Positions 1 through 8,882 of a DNA stretch of 64,000 nt are shown one piece after another (the first letter of the stretch is position 1; each line of letters starts with the position of its first letter). The DNA is taken from positions 596,561 to 660,560 of the forward strand of contig NZ_JAGGRL010000001.1 in assembly GCF_018612915.1 (NCBI RefSeq). The letters are read 5' to 3'. A program made the translations under genes and the position numbers. This DNA is from Stenotrophomonas sp. ISL-67 (GTDB taxonomy: Bacteria > Pseudomonadota > Gammaproteobacteria > Xanthomonadales > Xanthomonadaceae). The notes beneath the pieces were generated by a model. It saw only the letters and a program-made list of their open reading frames with translations, did no database searches and had not been told where the DNA came from.

Positions 1-168
1 GCCGGCGCTACCGATGCTGCGTCACGGTCGGCCGGTACCTGCGCTAGCGCGATTTGCGGCGGTAGCCCCGGCCGTTGGCCGGACCACGGATCGCTTGGGC
101 CGGCCAACGGCCGGGCGCTACCGAAGACGCATCACATGCTTGGGTAGGTACCGACCGTTGGTCGGTAC
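1..168. repeat. SMAG-type hairpin cluster at left edge
   Basis: This gene-free stretch holds several short GC-rich palindromes. The first bases are the right half of a hairpin cut by the window edge. Positions 61-122 form an inverted dimer: GTAG plus a CCGGCC-GTT-GGCCGG stem, a 15-20 base spacer, then the reverse complement ending in CTACC. Positions 148-168 hold the perfect palindrome GTACCGACC-GTT-GGTCGGTAC preceded by GTAG. GTAG-headed hairpins are the hallmark of the SMAG repeats of Stenotrophomonas maltophilia. They lie just downstream of the flavoprotein gene. Confidence 0.8.
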
Positions 169-174
169 ATGGCA

Positions 175-1419
175 TCACCGGGCGAGGTAATCGACCACCC
201 CGCACCCGGCCCTTAACCCGCTGGCAAAGCATGCGGTCAACAGATAGCCGCCGGTGGGTGCTTCCCAGTCGAGCATCTCACCCGCACAGAACACGCCGGG
301 AACCTCGCGTAGCATCAGCGCCTCATCCAGCGCCTCCAGCCGCACGCCGCCGGCGGTGCTGATCACCTCGTCGATCGGGCGCGGACGCAGCGGCGACAGC
401 GTCAGCCGCTTCAGCGCAGCGGCGATGGTGTCAGCCGGCAGCTGGCCGGCGTCTTTGCCCAGCACTTCAAACAACAGCGCCGATTTCACTCCACCCAGGC
501 CCAGTTGGCGGCGCAGGTGTTCGCCGAAGCTGCGGCCCTGGCGTGGCTTGTGCAGCTTGTCCAGCAACTGCGCTTCGGTCTGGCCGGGCAACAGGTCCAA
601 CTGCAGCCGCACGTGGCCATCGCGCGCCAGGGTGTCGCGCAGGTCTGCGGCCAGCGCGTAGATGAGGCTGCCTTCAATGCCGTTGGCGGTGATGACACAC
701 TCACCCTGCTGCGCGTGTTCCCGGCCATCGAGCCCGATCCAGTGCGCGACCACCGGCTTCAGCGGTGCGCCGGCCTGGCGGTCACGGAAGTAAGGCGTCC
801 AGTCGATGTCGAAGCCGCAGTTGGCCGGCTTCAGCGGTGCGATGTCGATGCCGCGCGCGGCCAGTGGTGCCACCCATGCGCCGTCCGAGCCGAGCTCAGG
901 CCAGCTGCCGCCGCCCATCGCCAGCACCACCGCATCGGCCGGTACCGTGGCAACGCCATCCGGCGTGTCGAAGCGCAGCGTGCCGTTGTCCTGCCACCCG
1001 GTCCAGCGATGCTGCACGTGGAAGCGCACGCCCTGTTCCTTCAGCCGGCGCACCCAGCCGCGCAGCAGCGGGGCCGCCTTGCGGTCGACCGGAAATACCC
1101 GCCCGGAGGTACCAACGTAGGTGTCCACGCCGAAGCCTGCTGCCCACCCGCGCAGCGCAGCGCCATCGAAATCGGCCAACCACGCCCCGACCTCGGCGGC
1201 GCGTTCGCGGTAACGGGTCACGAACACGTCATGCGGATCGGAATGGGTAAGGTTCAAGCCGCCCTTGCCCGCGATCAGGAACTTGCGGCCGGGCGAACCC
1301 TTGGCTTCGTACAGGTCCACGACATGGCCAGCGGCGCGCACGGTCTCGGCCGCCATCAGCCCGGCCGGGCCGCCGCCGATGATCGCCACGCGTCGCGCAG
1401 GACGTACCGGGGTGCTCAT
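175..1419 (-). CDS. NAD(P)/FAD-dependent oxidoreductase, BaiN/HI0933-like (TIGR03862-type)
   Basis: A 414-residue cytosolic flavoprotein. The N-terminal Rossmann motif GGGPAG (residues 15-20) binds FAD. The block FLIAGKGGLNLTHSD (about 47-61) is the signature of the HI0933/BaiN family, and a C-terminal CAGEMLDWEAPTGGY segment closes the FAD site. Length and architecture match full-length members. The physiological substrate of this branch is not established, so no gene symbol is given. The ATG at 1419 lies 5 bases after the FKBP stop, so the two genes are probably cotranscribed, FKBP first. Confidence 0.9.
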   Translation of the reverse strand: MSTPVRPARRVAIIGGGPAGLMAAETVRAAGHVVDLYEAKGSPGRKFLIAGKGGLNLTHSDPHDVFVTRYRERAAEVGAWLADFDGAALRGWAAGFGVDTYVGTSGRVFPVDRKAAPLLRGWVRRLKEQGVRFHVQHRWTGWQDNGTLRFDTPDGVATVPADAVVLAMGGGSWPELGSDGAWVAPLAARGIDIAPLKPANCGFDIDWTPYFRDRQAGAPLKPVVAHWIGLDGREHAQQGECVITANGIEGSLIYALAADLRDTLARDGHVRLQLDLLPGQTEAQLLDKLHKPRQGRSFGEHLRRQLGLGGVKSALLFEVLGKDAGQLPADTIAAALKRLTLSPLRPRPIDEVISTAGGVRLEALDEALMLREVPGVFCAGEMLDWEAPTGGYLLTACFASGLRAGCGVVDYLAR

Positions 1420-1424
1420 GCGGT

Positions 1425-1865
1425 TCAGCGCGGCTTGACGTCGAGCAGCTCGACATCGAAGACCAGCGAGGCATTCGGTGGGATCGGGCCGGCGCCCGAG
1501 GCACCGTAGCCGTATTCGGCCGGAATCATCAGGGTGCGCTTGCCGCCGACCTTCATGCCGGCAAAGCCTTCGTCCCAGCCCTTGATCACCTGGCGCTGGC
1601 CCAGTCCAAAGCTGAATGGCTCGCCGCGGTCGACCGAGCTGTCGAACTTGGCGCCGTGCTTGTCGGCGGCTTTTTCGTCATATACCCAGCCGGTGTAATG
1701 GACCACGATGGTGCTGCCCGGGGTAGCCTCGGCACCGGTGCCGGGCTGGGTGTCGATTTTCTCGAAGGTGGCGATGCTGCCCCCCGGCGGCGGGCCGGGC
1801 GGGGTGCAGGCGGCCAGCAGCGACAGCAGCGCGGGAACGAGCAGGAACTTCGGCAGACGAGCCAT
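1425..1865 (-). CDS. FKBP-type peptidyl-prolyl cis-trans isomerase, lipoprotein
   Basis: This gene encodes 146 residues. A short hydrophobic leader ends in the lipobox LLAAC (Cys20), so the mature protein is probably anchored in the periplasm or outer membrane. Residues about 45-144 form one FKBP domain, with the conserved segments [28 protein letters not shown] and FDVELLDV. It would catalyse proline isomerisation during folding of exported proteins. The ATG at 1865 was chosen because it starts the signal peptide; the open frame continues far upstream only as antisense sequence. The flavoprotein gene follows 5 bases downstream. Confidence 0.9.
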   Translation of the reverse strand: MARLPKFLLVPALLSLLAACTPPGPPPGGSIATFEKIDTQPGTGAEATPGSTIVVHYTGWVYDEKAADKHGAKFDSSVDRGEPFSFGLGQRQVIKGWDEGFAGMKVGGKRTLMIPAEYGYGASGAGPIPPNASLVFDVELLDVKPR

Positions 1866-1928
1866 GGGCAGCACCGGTGGAAAACGGGGACGCAAGGGTA
1901 TCGCATCGCCGGGCGCTATCATGGGCGC

Positions 1929-2294
1929 ATGTCGAAACTGCTGCTCAACCTGCGCAATGTCGCGGACGATGAAATCCAGGATGTCACCGCCCTGCTGGAC
2001 CGGGTGGGCATTGCCCACTACCGCACCGAGCCCAGCCCCTGGGGGATCTCCTTTGGCGGCATCTGGATCCGTGACGACGCCGACCAGCCCCGGGCCAAGG
2101 CCCTGATGGCCGAGTACCAGCAGGCGCGTGGCGAGCGGGTCCGCGCCGAACGCCAGGCCGCGCTGGCCGACGGCACCGCCGAAACCTTCAGCACGCTGCT
2201 GCGCCGCCGCCCACTGTTCGTGGTGGCGGTGCTGGCCGGCATGCTGGTGGCCGCGGCACTGGTGCTGCTGCCGTTCGTGCTGCTGCGCGGCTGA
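1929..2294 (+). CDS. DUF6164 family protein
   Basis: A 121-residue protein of unknown function, common in Xanthomonadaceae. Residues 1-90 are soluble and resemble small signal-transducing or ferredoxin-like domains ([20 protein letters not shown]). Residues about 95-119 form one hydrophobic segment ([20 protein letters not shown]), so it is probably anchored in the inner membrane with the N-terminus in the cytoplasm. The -10-like box TATCAT at 1917-1922 lies six bases before the ATG and no Shine-Dalgarno is visible, which suggests a leaderless mRNA. It is divergent from the FKBP gene, with 63 bases between start codons. Family assignment is by recognition. Confidence 0.7.
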   Translation: MSKLLLNLRNVADDEIQDVTALLDRVGIAHYRTEPSPWGISFGGIWIRDDADQPRAKALMAEYQQARGERVRAERQAALADGTAETFSTLLRRRPLFVVAVLAGMLVAAALVLLPFVLLRG

Positions 2295-2303
2295 ACGCCG
2301 GGG

Positions 2304-2309
2304 TAAAAT
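2304..2309 (+). promoter_or_regulatory. -10-like box TAAAAT of trhO
   Basis: TAAAAT lies six bases upstream of the trhO ATG at 2316. Initiation 6-8 bases after this hexamer would fall on or next to the start codon, giving a leaderless mRNA. No convincing -35 is visible, so the call rests on the hexamer and the missing Shine-Dalgarno. Confidence 0.45.
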
Positions 2310-2315
2310 ACCCGG

Positions 2316-3062
2316 ATGATCGCCAATACCGCCGCCTACCACTTCACCCCGATCGCCGACCCGGACGCGCTGTGCGCGACGCTGCTGGCGCGCGCCGAGG
2401 CTGCCGCACTGCGCGGCACCGTGCTGGTGGCGGGCGAGGGCATCAACCTGTTCCTGGCCGGTCCGGAACCCGGCATCGACGGCTTTTACGCTGACCTGCG
2501 CGCCGACCCGCGCTTCGACGGGCTGCGGGTGAAGACTAGCTACAGCCAGATGCAGCCGTTCGCCCGGCTCAAGGCCAAGGTCAAGCCGGAGATCATCAGT
2601 TTCCGCATCGACGACGGCCAGCCACTGGCGTACCCGCGCGCGCCCTCGGTCGACCCGGCCACGGTGCAGCGCTGGTTGCGCCAGGGCCATGACGACGCAG
2701 GCAAGCCGGTGGTGATGCTCGATACCCGCAACACCCAGGAAATCGAATACGGCACCTTCCAGGATGCGCTGGTGCTGCCGATCACCCGATTCACCGACCT
2801 GCCCGACGCGCTGGCCCCGCACCGCGAGGCGCTGCGCGACAGTACCGTGGTCAGCTTCTGCACCGGCGGCATCCGCTGCGAAAAGGCCGCGTTGTGGATG
2901 CGCAACGACGGCATGGACAACGTGCTGCAGCTCGACGGCGGCATCCTGGGCTATTTCGAAGCGGTCGGTGGCGAAGGCTACGACGGCCGCTGCTTCGTCT
3001 TCGACGAGCGCGTGGCGCTGGATCCACAGCTGAAGCCGCTGGTTGACGCAGTCGCGGACTGA
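2316..3062 (+). CDS. trhO: tRNA uridine-34 hydroxylase TrhO (rhodanese-like)
   Basis: This 248-residue protein has an N-terminal acylphosphatase-like half (about 1-95, with [18 protein letters not shown]) and a C-terminal rhodanese domain (about 120-235). The catalytic loop reads [10 protein letters not shown], the signature of the UPF0176/TrhO family. TrhO makes 5-hydroxyuridine at the tRNA wobble position together with prephenate-dependent enzymes. It follows the DUF6164 gene by 21 bases. A -10-like TAAAAT sits six bases before the ATG, so it may have its own leaderless promoter. Confidence 0.92.
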   Translation: MIANTAAYHFTPIADPDALCATLLARAEAAALRGTVLVAGEGINLFLAGPEPGIDGFYADLRADPRFDGLRVKTSYSQMQPFARLKAKVKPEIISFRIDDGQPLAYPRAPSVDPATVQRWLRQGHDDAGKPVVMLDTRNTQEIEYGTFQDALVLPITRFTDLPDALAPHREALRDSTVVSFCTGGIRCEKAALWMRNDGMDNVLQLDGGILGYFEAVGGEGYDGRCFVFDERVALDPQLKPLVDAVAD

Positions 3063-3087
3063 TTGCGGGCGCTGATCATCTGCGTGG

Positions 3088-3233
3088 GCCGGCCAACGGC
3101 CGGCGCTACCGGCATTCGGCCGCGCCCCTTGCCGCTGCACCTGCGGTCGCCGGCCGTTGGCCGGCCCAGGCGGCATCGGCCGCGTCTCGTGCCGCGACAC
3201 CTGCGGTAGCGCCGGCCGTTGGCCGGCCCAGGC
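3088..3233. repeat. Three SMAG hairpins and a two-copy 60-bp direct repeat
   Basis: The 250-base gap after trhO holds GGCCGGCC-AAC-GGCCGGC followed by CTACC (3088-3110), and two same-strand hairpins with a GCCGGCC-GTT-GGCCGGC core (3145-3168 and 3205-3230). The last two lie in a diverged tandem unit of about 60 bases (3113-3172 and 3174-3233). Each unit starts near CGGCCGCG, passes through ACCTGCGGT and ends in CCCAGGCGG. Only the second hairpin keeps an exact GTAG head. Confidence 0.75.
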
Positions 3234-3312
3234 GGTCCGTGCAGGAATCACCATCCTGCCAGCGCCCATGGTCTGCGGGGAATACGCCCCCATCGATGAC
3301 GGATAACCTTGA

Positions 3313-4320
<1,008 letters not shown>

Positions 4321-4371
4321 TGACGAACGCCTCGCCACGCGCCCGGGCAATGACGCAACGACGCACTGCCC

Positions 4372-4446
4372 CGCGGTAGAGCCACGCCCTGCGTGGCTGC
4401 GGGTACCGGGCAATGCGTCAGCCACGCAGGGCGTGGCTCTACCGCG
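4372..4446. repeat. Perfect 27-bp inverted SMAG dimer between convergent genes
   Basis: Arm 4372-4398 and arm 4420-4446 are exact reverse complements, separated by 21 bases. Each arm is CGCG-GTAG-AG followed by the hairpin core CCACGC-CC-TGCGTGG, so each can fold alone or pair with the other. The structure fills the gap between the convergent LLM and ExoD genes and could act as a bidirectional transcript barrier. Confidence 0.85.
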
Positions 4447-4455
4447 CTGGTTCTT

Positions 4456-5115
4456 TCAGAACCAGCGCTGGAACAGCTCGGCCAGGTACTGCAGCAGTTG
4501 CCCCGAGCTGAAACTGAAGAACAGCACCGCGGCAATCGCGCCGATCCAGTTGATCAGCATCAGCGTGCCGTCGCGCTCGAGCAATGCCAGCGAAAACAGC
4601 AGCAGTTGGAACCCGAACAGGTAATTGGTGAACGGAATCGGCAGCGACAGAAGTACGCCGGTCAGCACCAGCAGCAGGCCGGTGAACGCATGCGCCGGCA
4701 GTGGCGCCAGCAATGACGGGCGACGCGGCTTGAGCATGCGATCCAGGCGGCGCAGTGCACCGTCGATCTTCACCAGGAATCTGTGCATCGTGCCGCGTCG
4801 CGGCCCGCGGTTGGCGATGAAGCCCGGCAGCCAGGGGCGCCGCAGCCCGCACAGCATCTGCACGCCGATCAGGATCACCAGTGGACCGCTGACGGCACCG
4901 CCCAGGCCCGGGATCGGAATGAAGGACGGCAGGATCGCGATGAACAGGAACGCCCCGAAGGCACTCTGCTGCAGGCCCTGCAGGATCTGGCCCAGGCGCA
5001 GGCGTTCTTCCGGGTCGCCATGGTCGAACATCGCCAGCAGCGTGCGGATGCCTTCGTTCTGATACTCCGGCCGGCTCTGGTCCGGCGCCGGGGGCCGATC
5101 AGCCGGTGAGTTCAT
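4456..5115 (-). CDS. Exopolysaccharide synthesis ExoD-family membrane protein
   Basis: The product is 219 residues long. After a soluble N-terminus (LLAMFDHGDPEERLRLGQIL) it has hydrophobic segments at about 52-90, 155-175 and 180-212. The motif FLFIAILPSFIPIPGLGGAVSG is typical of the ExoD family (PF06055), first described in rhizobial exopolysaccharide work; the biochemical role is unclear. No polysaccharide genes are nearby. The ATG at 5115 overlaps the end of the CNNM/CBS gene by 17 bases, so the two are probably translationally coupled. Confidence 0.85.
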   Translation of the reverse strand: MNSPADRPPAPDQSRPEYQNEGIRTLLAMFDHGDPEERLRLGQILQGLQQSAFGAFLFIAILPSFIPIPGLGGAVSGPLVILIGVQMLCGLRRPWLPGFIANRGPRRGTMHRFLVKIDGALRRLDRMLKPRRPSLLAPLPAHAFTGLLLVLTGVLLSLPIPFTNYLFGFQLLLFSLALLERDGTLMLINWIGAIAAVLFFSFSSGQLLQYLAELFQRWF

Positions 5116-6412
5116 CAGTCTCCTCTTCGGCCAGCGCGCGCAGCAGCAGCTTGTCCACGCGCGCGCCGTCCAGGTCGACGATTTCGATGCGCCAGCCGGC
5201 CCAGTCGAAGTACTCCCCGGCATGCGGGATGCGGCCGAAGTAATGGATGCACATGCCAGCCAGCGTGTAGTAATCGCCGTCCTCGGCATCGGGCAGCTGG
5301 GCATTGCCCATCAGTTCGCGCAGGTCTTCGATCGAGAGCGAACCATCCACCAGCAGCGAACCGTCTTCGCGGGTCACCACAAGCGCATCCTCGTCCACGT
5401 TCTCCACCGACTGCATGCGGCCGACCACCGCGCCCATCAGGTCGCTGATGGTCACCAGGCCCTGGATTTCGCCGTACTCGTCCACCACCAGCGCCATCGA
5501 CTGCTGTTCTTCGCGGAAGATCTCCAGCAGCTTCATCGCATGGGTGGATTCGGAGACGTACAGCGGCTCGCGCAGCTGCTGGAACAGCGAGTGCTCATCG
5601 CGCACCAGGCGGGTGACCAGGCTCTTGACCTCGAGCACGCCGACGATGTCCTGGTCATTGTCGCGGTACACCGGGTAGCGCGAGAACTCATGCTCGCGCA
5701 TGGCCGCCAGGTTCTTCTCCGGGTCGGCCTCGGTATCCAGCCAGGCGATCCGGTTGCGCGGGGTCATCAGGCTGTCGGCGGTGCGGTCGCCCAGGCGCAT
5801 CACCCGGTTCATCATGTCCCGCTCGTGCGCATCGATCACGCCGGCCTCGTGGCTCTCGGCCACCAGCATGCGGATCTCTTCTTCGCTTACCGTCGCCGCC
5901 TCGTCGTTGCCCAGGCCGAGCAGGCGCAGGACCAGGCGGGTGGTCTTGGACAGCAGCCAGACGAACGGGAAGGCCAGCTTGGCCAGCCAGCTCATCGGCA
6001 GGGCAACCAGCCCGGCGATGTCTTCCGGGCGGGTCAGGGCCAGGCGCTTGGGGACCAGTTCGCCGAAAATAAGCGTGACGAAGGTGATCAGGGTGACAGC
6101 CAGGCCCTTGCCGACCAGCTCGGCGTGGCCGAAGCCGGGCGTCAGGCTCTTGATCCAGGTGGCAATGGCCTCGCCGATGGCGTCGCCGCCCAGCAGGCCG
6201 GTCAGCACGCCGATCACGGTGATGCCGATCTGTACGGTGGACAGGAAGCTTTCGGGCTTCTCGGACAGCTCAAGGGCCTTGGCGGCGCGCTTGGAGGTGC
6301 CGGCCATCTGCTTCAGGCGGCTCTTGCGCGAGGTCATGACCGACATCTCGGACATGGCGAAGAAGCCGTTGAGCAGGATCAGGGCGAAAACAAGCAGGAT
6401 CAGTTCAAACAC
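5099..6412 (-). CDS. CNNM/CBS-domain transporter-like protein (hemolysin C/CorC family)
   Basis: This 437-residue inner-membrane protein begins with a CNNM/DUF21 transmembrane domain (about 1-180, starting MFELILLVFALILLNGFFAMSEM). A pair of CBS domains follows at about 205-325 (LMTPRNRIAWL, RYPVYRDNDQDIVGVLEVK, MALVVDEYGEIQGLVTISDL), then a CorC/HlyC domain to the C-terminus. Relatives act in magnesium or cobalt efflux; the older name hemolysin is misleading. The start is a GTG at 6412. It heads a two-gene unit with the ExoD-like gene. Confidence 0.9.
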   Translation of the reverse strand: MFELILLVFALILLNGFFAMSEMSVMTSRKSRLKQMAGTSKRAAKALELSEKPESFLSTVQIGITVIGVLTGLLGGDAIGEAIATWIKSLTPGFGHAELVGKGLAVTLITFVTLIFGELVPKRLALTRPEDIAGLVALPMSWLAKLAFPFVWLLSKTTRLVLRLLGLGNDEAATVSEEEIRMLVAESHEAGVIDAHERDMMNRVMRLGDRTADSLMTPRNRIAWLDTEADPEKNLAAMREHEFSRYPVYRDNDQDIVGVLEVKSLVTRLVRDEHSLFQQLREPLYVSESTHAMKLLEIFREEQQSMALVVDEYGEIQGLVTISDLMGAVVGRMQSVENVDEDALVVTREDGSLLVDGSLSIEDLRELMGNAQLPDAEDGDYYTLAGMCIHYFGRIPHAGEYFDWAGWRIEIVDLDGARVDKLLLRALAEEETDELTG

Positions 6413-6693
6413 GGGCGTCGTCCCCGGTTGGTGGCAGGGAAGGCGTGTTCAAGCGCGGGCGGCTACCGGGCCAGGTCAAGCCTGGCGGGCGCGGCGGGGG
6501 ATAAGGGTCGTCGTCCATAGAGTGCACCCGAAGGTGCCCGCGCATCTTAACAAAAGCCAGGGGGAGGGATGCAAACAGGGTCGTTCAGGAGGCCCCTTGG
6601 TGGCGTGAAGACGACAGGAGTACCCGGATTGGACATCAAACCGTCATAATTCCGCCCGGTGCCGTCCTTCCTCGACGGCGAATAGGTTTCTCA

Positions 6694-7320
6694 ATGTTCT
6701 CTCTGCAGACCATTTTCGGCTCCGGCAAACAGTTCTACACCCTGCTGGACGAGGCTGCCCAGGCCGCCCACGACAGCGCCAAGGCGCTGCATGCGATGCT
6801 GCGCGACGCCGACCGGCAGCCGGCGCTGGATGCCTTCAAGCTGGCCCGCCTGCGCGAACGCGCCGCCTCGGACAAGATCAGCCAGGCGCTGGTGGACAGC
6901 TTCATGACCCCGATCGAGCGCGAAGACATCGAAGCGCTGGGTTCGGCGCTGTACAAGATTCCCAAGCAGGTCGAGAAGTTCGCCGACCGCTACTCGCTGG
7001 CCACCCAGCACCTGGAGCACATCGACTTCGCGCCGCGCGCGGCGATGCTCGAACAGGCCGCCACGGTGGTGGTGGAAATGGTCAGCGACCTGCGCCACAT
7101 GAACCTGGACCGGATGACCGCGCTCAACGAGCGGCTGCGCTCGCTGGAAAACGAAGCGGACCGGCTGATGCTGGAGTTGTACCGCGATATCTATTCCGGT
7201 CGCCTGGACAACCTGCAGATGTTCCTGCTCAAGGAATTCTTCGAGATCCTGGAAAAGGCCATCGACCGTTGCCGCGAGGCCGGCGTGGTGGCGTACCAGA
7301 TCGTGCTGAAGAACAGCTGA
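6694..7320 (+). CDS. DUF47 (PhoU-like) Pit accessory protein
   Basis: The DUF47/TIGR00153 protein encoded here has 208 residues and is largely alpha-helical and cytosolic. It begins MFSLQTIFGSGKQFYTLLDEAA, typical of this family. DUF47 genes commonly lie directly upstream of Pit-type phosphate transporters and are thought to regulate them, as PhoU does for Pst. Here pit starts 13 bases downstream, so the two form an operon. The 281-base gap upstream contains CATAAT at 6646-6651 as a possible -10 but no clear -35. Confidence 0.9.
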   Translation: MFSLQTIFGSGKQFYTLLDEAAQAAHDSAKALHAMLRDADRQPALDAFKLARLRERAASDKISQALVDSFMTPIEREDIEALGSALYKIPKQVEKFADRYSLATQHLEHIDFAPRAAMLEQAATVVVEMVSDLRHMNLDRMTALNERLRSLENEADRLMLELYRDIYSGRLDNLQMFLLKEFFEILEKAIDRCREAGVVAYQIVLKNS

Positions 7321-7333
7321 CGGACGCCACAGC

Positions 7334-8455
7334 ATGCTGACCCTCGTTCTGGTGGTGATCCTGGCCGCGCTCGTCTTCGAGTTCATCAACGGCTTCCACG
7401 ACACCGCCAACTCCATTGCCACCGTGGTGGCGACCAAAGTCCTCTCGCCCGGCTGGGCGGTGATGCTCGCCGCCTTCATGAACCTCATCGGGGCGCTCAC
7501 CGGTACCGCAGTGGCACTCACCATCGCCTCGGGCCTGCTCAACACCAACGTGATCGACGTGACCCCGCAGGTGATCCTGTGCGCGCTGCTGGGCGGCATC
7601 ATCTGGAACCTGATCACCTGGTGGAAGGGCCTGCCGTCGTCGTCCTCGCATGCGCTGATCGGTGGCCTGTGCGGCGCCGGCCTGGCTGCGGCCCACAACA
7701 ACTGGGACGCGCTGATCTGGTCCGAACGCATCGGCACCTGGGCGCAGAACAAGGGCCTGCTGTGGAAGGTGTTCCTGCCGATGATCACCTCGCCGATCGC
7801 CGGCTTCCTGCTCGGCATCGTGGTGATGCTGCTGCTGTGGGCGATCATCGCGGGCATGGCCAAGGTCGGTGGCTGGCTGGGCCGCCTGGCCCGCCCGCGC
7901 ATCGTCAATGCGTTCTTTGGCAAGGCGCAGATCGTGTCGGCGGCCTACATGGGCTTCGCGCACGGCCACAACGACGCGCAGAAGACCATGGGCATCATCG
8001 CCATGACCCTGATCGGCGCCGAGGCGACCGGTGCGTTGAACGACCTGCCGTCCTGGCTGGCCTTCATGCACCCGGACGCGCAGGCCGGTGACGGCATCGC
8101 AATGTGGATCGTGCTGACCTGCGCGGTGGTGATGGCAGCCGGCACCGCCTCGGGCGGCTGGAAGATCATCAAGACGCTGGGTCACAAGATGGTCAAGCTG
8201 CACCCGATCCACGGCTTCGCGGCGGAAACCAGCTCGGCCACGATCCTGACCCTGGCCGCGCATTTCGGCATGCCGGTGTCCACCACGCACAGCATTTCCA
8301 CCGCGATCATGGGCGTGGGTTACGCCAAGAACCCGCGTTCGCTGCGCCTGGGCGTGATCGAGCGCATCGTCTGGGCCTGGATCCTCACCATCCCGGCCGC
8401 CGGCGGCTGCGCCTACCTGATCCTCAAGCTGTTCGAGCTGTTCGGCTGGACCTGA
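7334..8455 (+). CDS. pit: Low-affinity inorganic phosphate transporter, PiT family
   Basis: A 373-residue inner-membrane PHO-4 family transporter that moves phosphate, usually as a neutral metal-phosphate with a proton. The two inverted family repeats are visible: EFINGFHDTANSIATVV near the N-terminus and GFAHGHNDAQKTMGI in the middle. A late GMPVSTTHSISTAIMGVG segment mirrors the earlier SSSHALIGGLCGAG. About ten hydrophobic segments are present. It is coupled to the DUF47 gene and followed 20 bases later by a strong terminator. Confidence 0.93.
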   Translation: MLTLVLVVILAALVFEFINGFHDTANSIATVVATKVLSPGWAVMLAAFMNLIGALTGTAVALTIASGLLNTNVIDVTPQVILCALLGGIIWNLITWWKGLPSSSSHALIGGLCGAGLAAAHNNWDALIWSERIGTWAQNKGLLWKVFLPMITSPIAGFLLGIVVMLLLWAIIAGMAKVGGWLGRLARPRIVNAFFGKAQIVSAAYMGFAHGHNDAQKTMGIIAMTLIGAEATGALNDLPSWLAFMHPDAQAGDGIAMWIVLTCAVVMAAGTASGGWKIIKTLGHKMVKLHPIHGFAAETSSATILTLAAHFGMPVSTTHSISTAIMGVGYAKNPRSLRLGVIERIVWAWILTIPAAGGCAYLILKLFELFGWT

Positions 8456-8475
8456 TGGATATTGATTGAAATGCG

Positions 8476-8502
8476 AAAAACCCGGCTTTGGCCGGGTTTT
8501 TT
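8476..8502 (+). terminator. Rho-independent terminator after pit
   Basis: AAAAACCCGGC-TTT-GCCGGGTTTTTT is a perfect GC-rich stem with a T-run, 20 bases after the pit stop. Confidence 0.92.
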
Positions 8503-8877
8503 GTTGTTCGGCCGCCTGGATTGCAAGCGATCCCGTAGAGCCGGGCTCTGCCCGGCTGCTTCATGCATCCAGGCGAACAGCCGTGGTCTGCGAACACGCT
8601 TGGCTTAGGCGGGACGCCCCGACCCACCTTTTGACAGTGTGTCGTTGCCATGGGAAACGCGGGGGGGCAGCCGTTGGCCGTCATGTGATTTCGTTTGATT
8701 CGATGCGCTATTGAACGTTGATGCGTTCACGGCGGTTGTCTGGGGACCAACCCTACCGCCGTCGCCGGCCCAGCTCAGACCATGCGATGGCCACCGGCTG
8801 TTCGCCCAGATGCTTGAAGCTGCCGGGCAAGGCCCGGCACTACCGGATCGCGTGCAATTGCCGGGCAGGGCCCGGCG
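8503..8877. other. Gene-free interval with SMAG hairpins
   Basis: No credible gene lies between the pit terminator and the end of parE. Three SMAG-type hairpins are present. GTAG with core CCGGGCTCTGCCCGG is at 8535-8558. Two reverse-strand copies with core CCGGGC..GCCCGG are at 8819-8844 and 8857-8882. The last of these overlaps the parE stop codon. The block around 8523-8558 (ATTGCA..GATCCC-GTAG hairpin) recurs nearly unchanged around 54314-54353. Elsewhere I see nothing recognisable, including a TTGACA at about 8633 with no matching -10. Confidence 0.7.
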
Positions 8878-8882
8878 CTACA
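8857..8882 (-). repeat. SMAG hairpin supplying the parE stop codon
   Basis: Read on the minus strand this is GTAG-CGCCGGGC-CC-TGCCCGGCA. The TAG of the GTAG head (8878-8880) is the in-frame stop of parE. Confidence 0.85.

Noticed and set aside
1..174. A small gene at the left edge
   Set aside because: The open frames run through inverted SMAG hairpins and give Arg/Pro-rich shadow peptides.
6640..6660. A Pho box upstream of the DUF47-pit operon
   Set aside because: Only one half-site (CGTCATAAT) is visible; the second 7-base repeat at the proper spacing is missing.
8633..8662. A TTGACA promoter in the pit-parE gap
   Set aside because: The -35 is perfect, but GAAACG or AAACGC stands where the -10 should be, and no gene follows.
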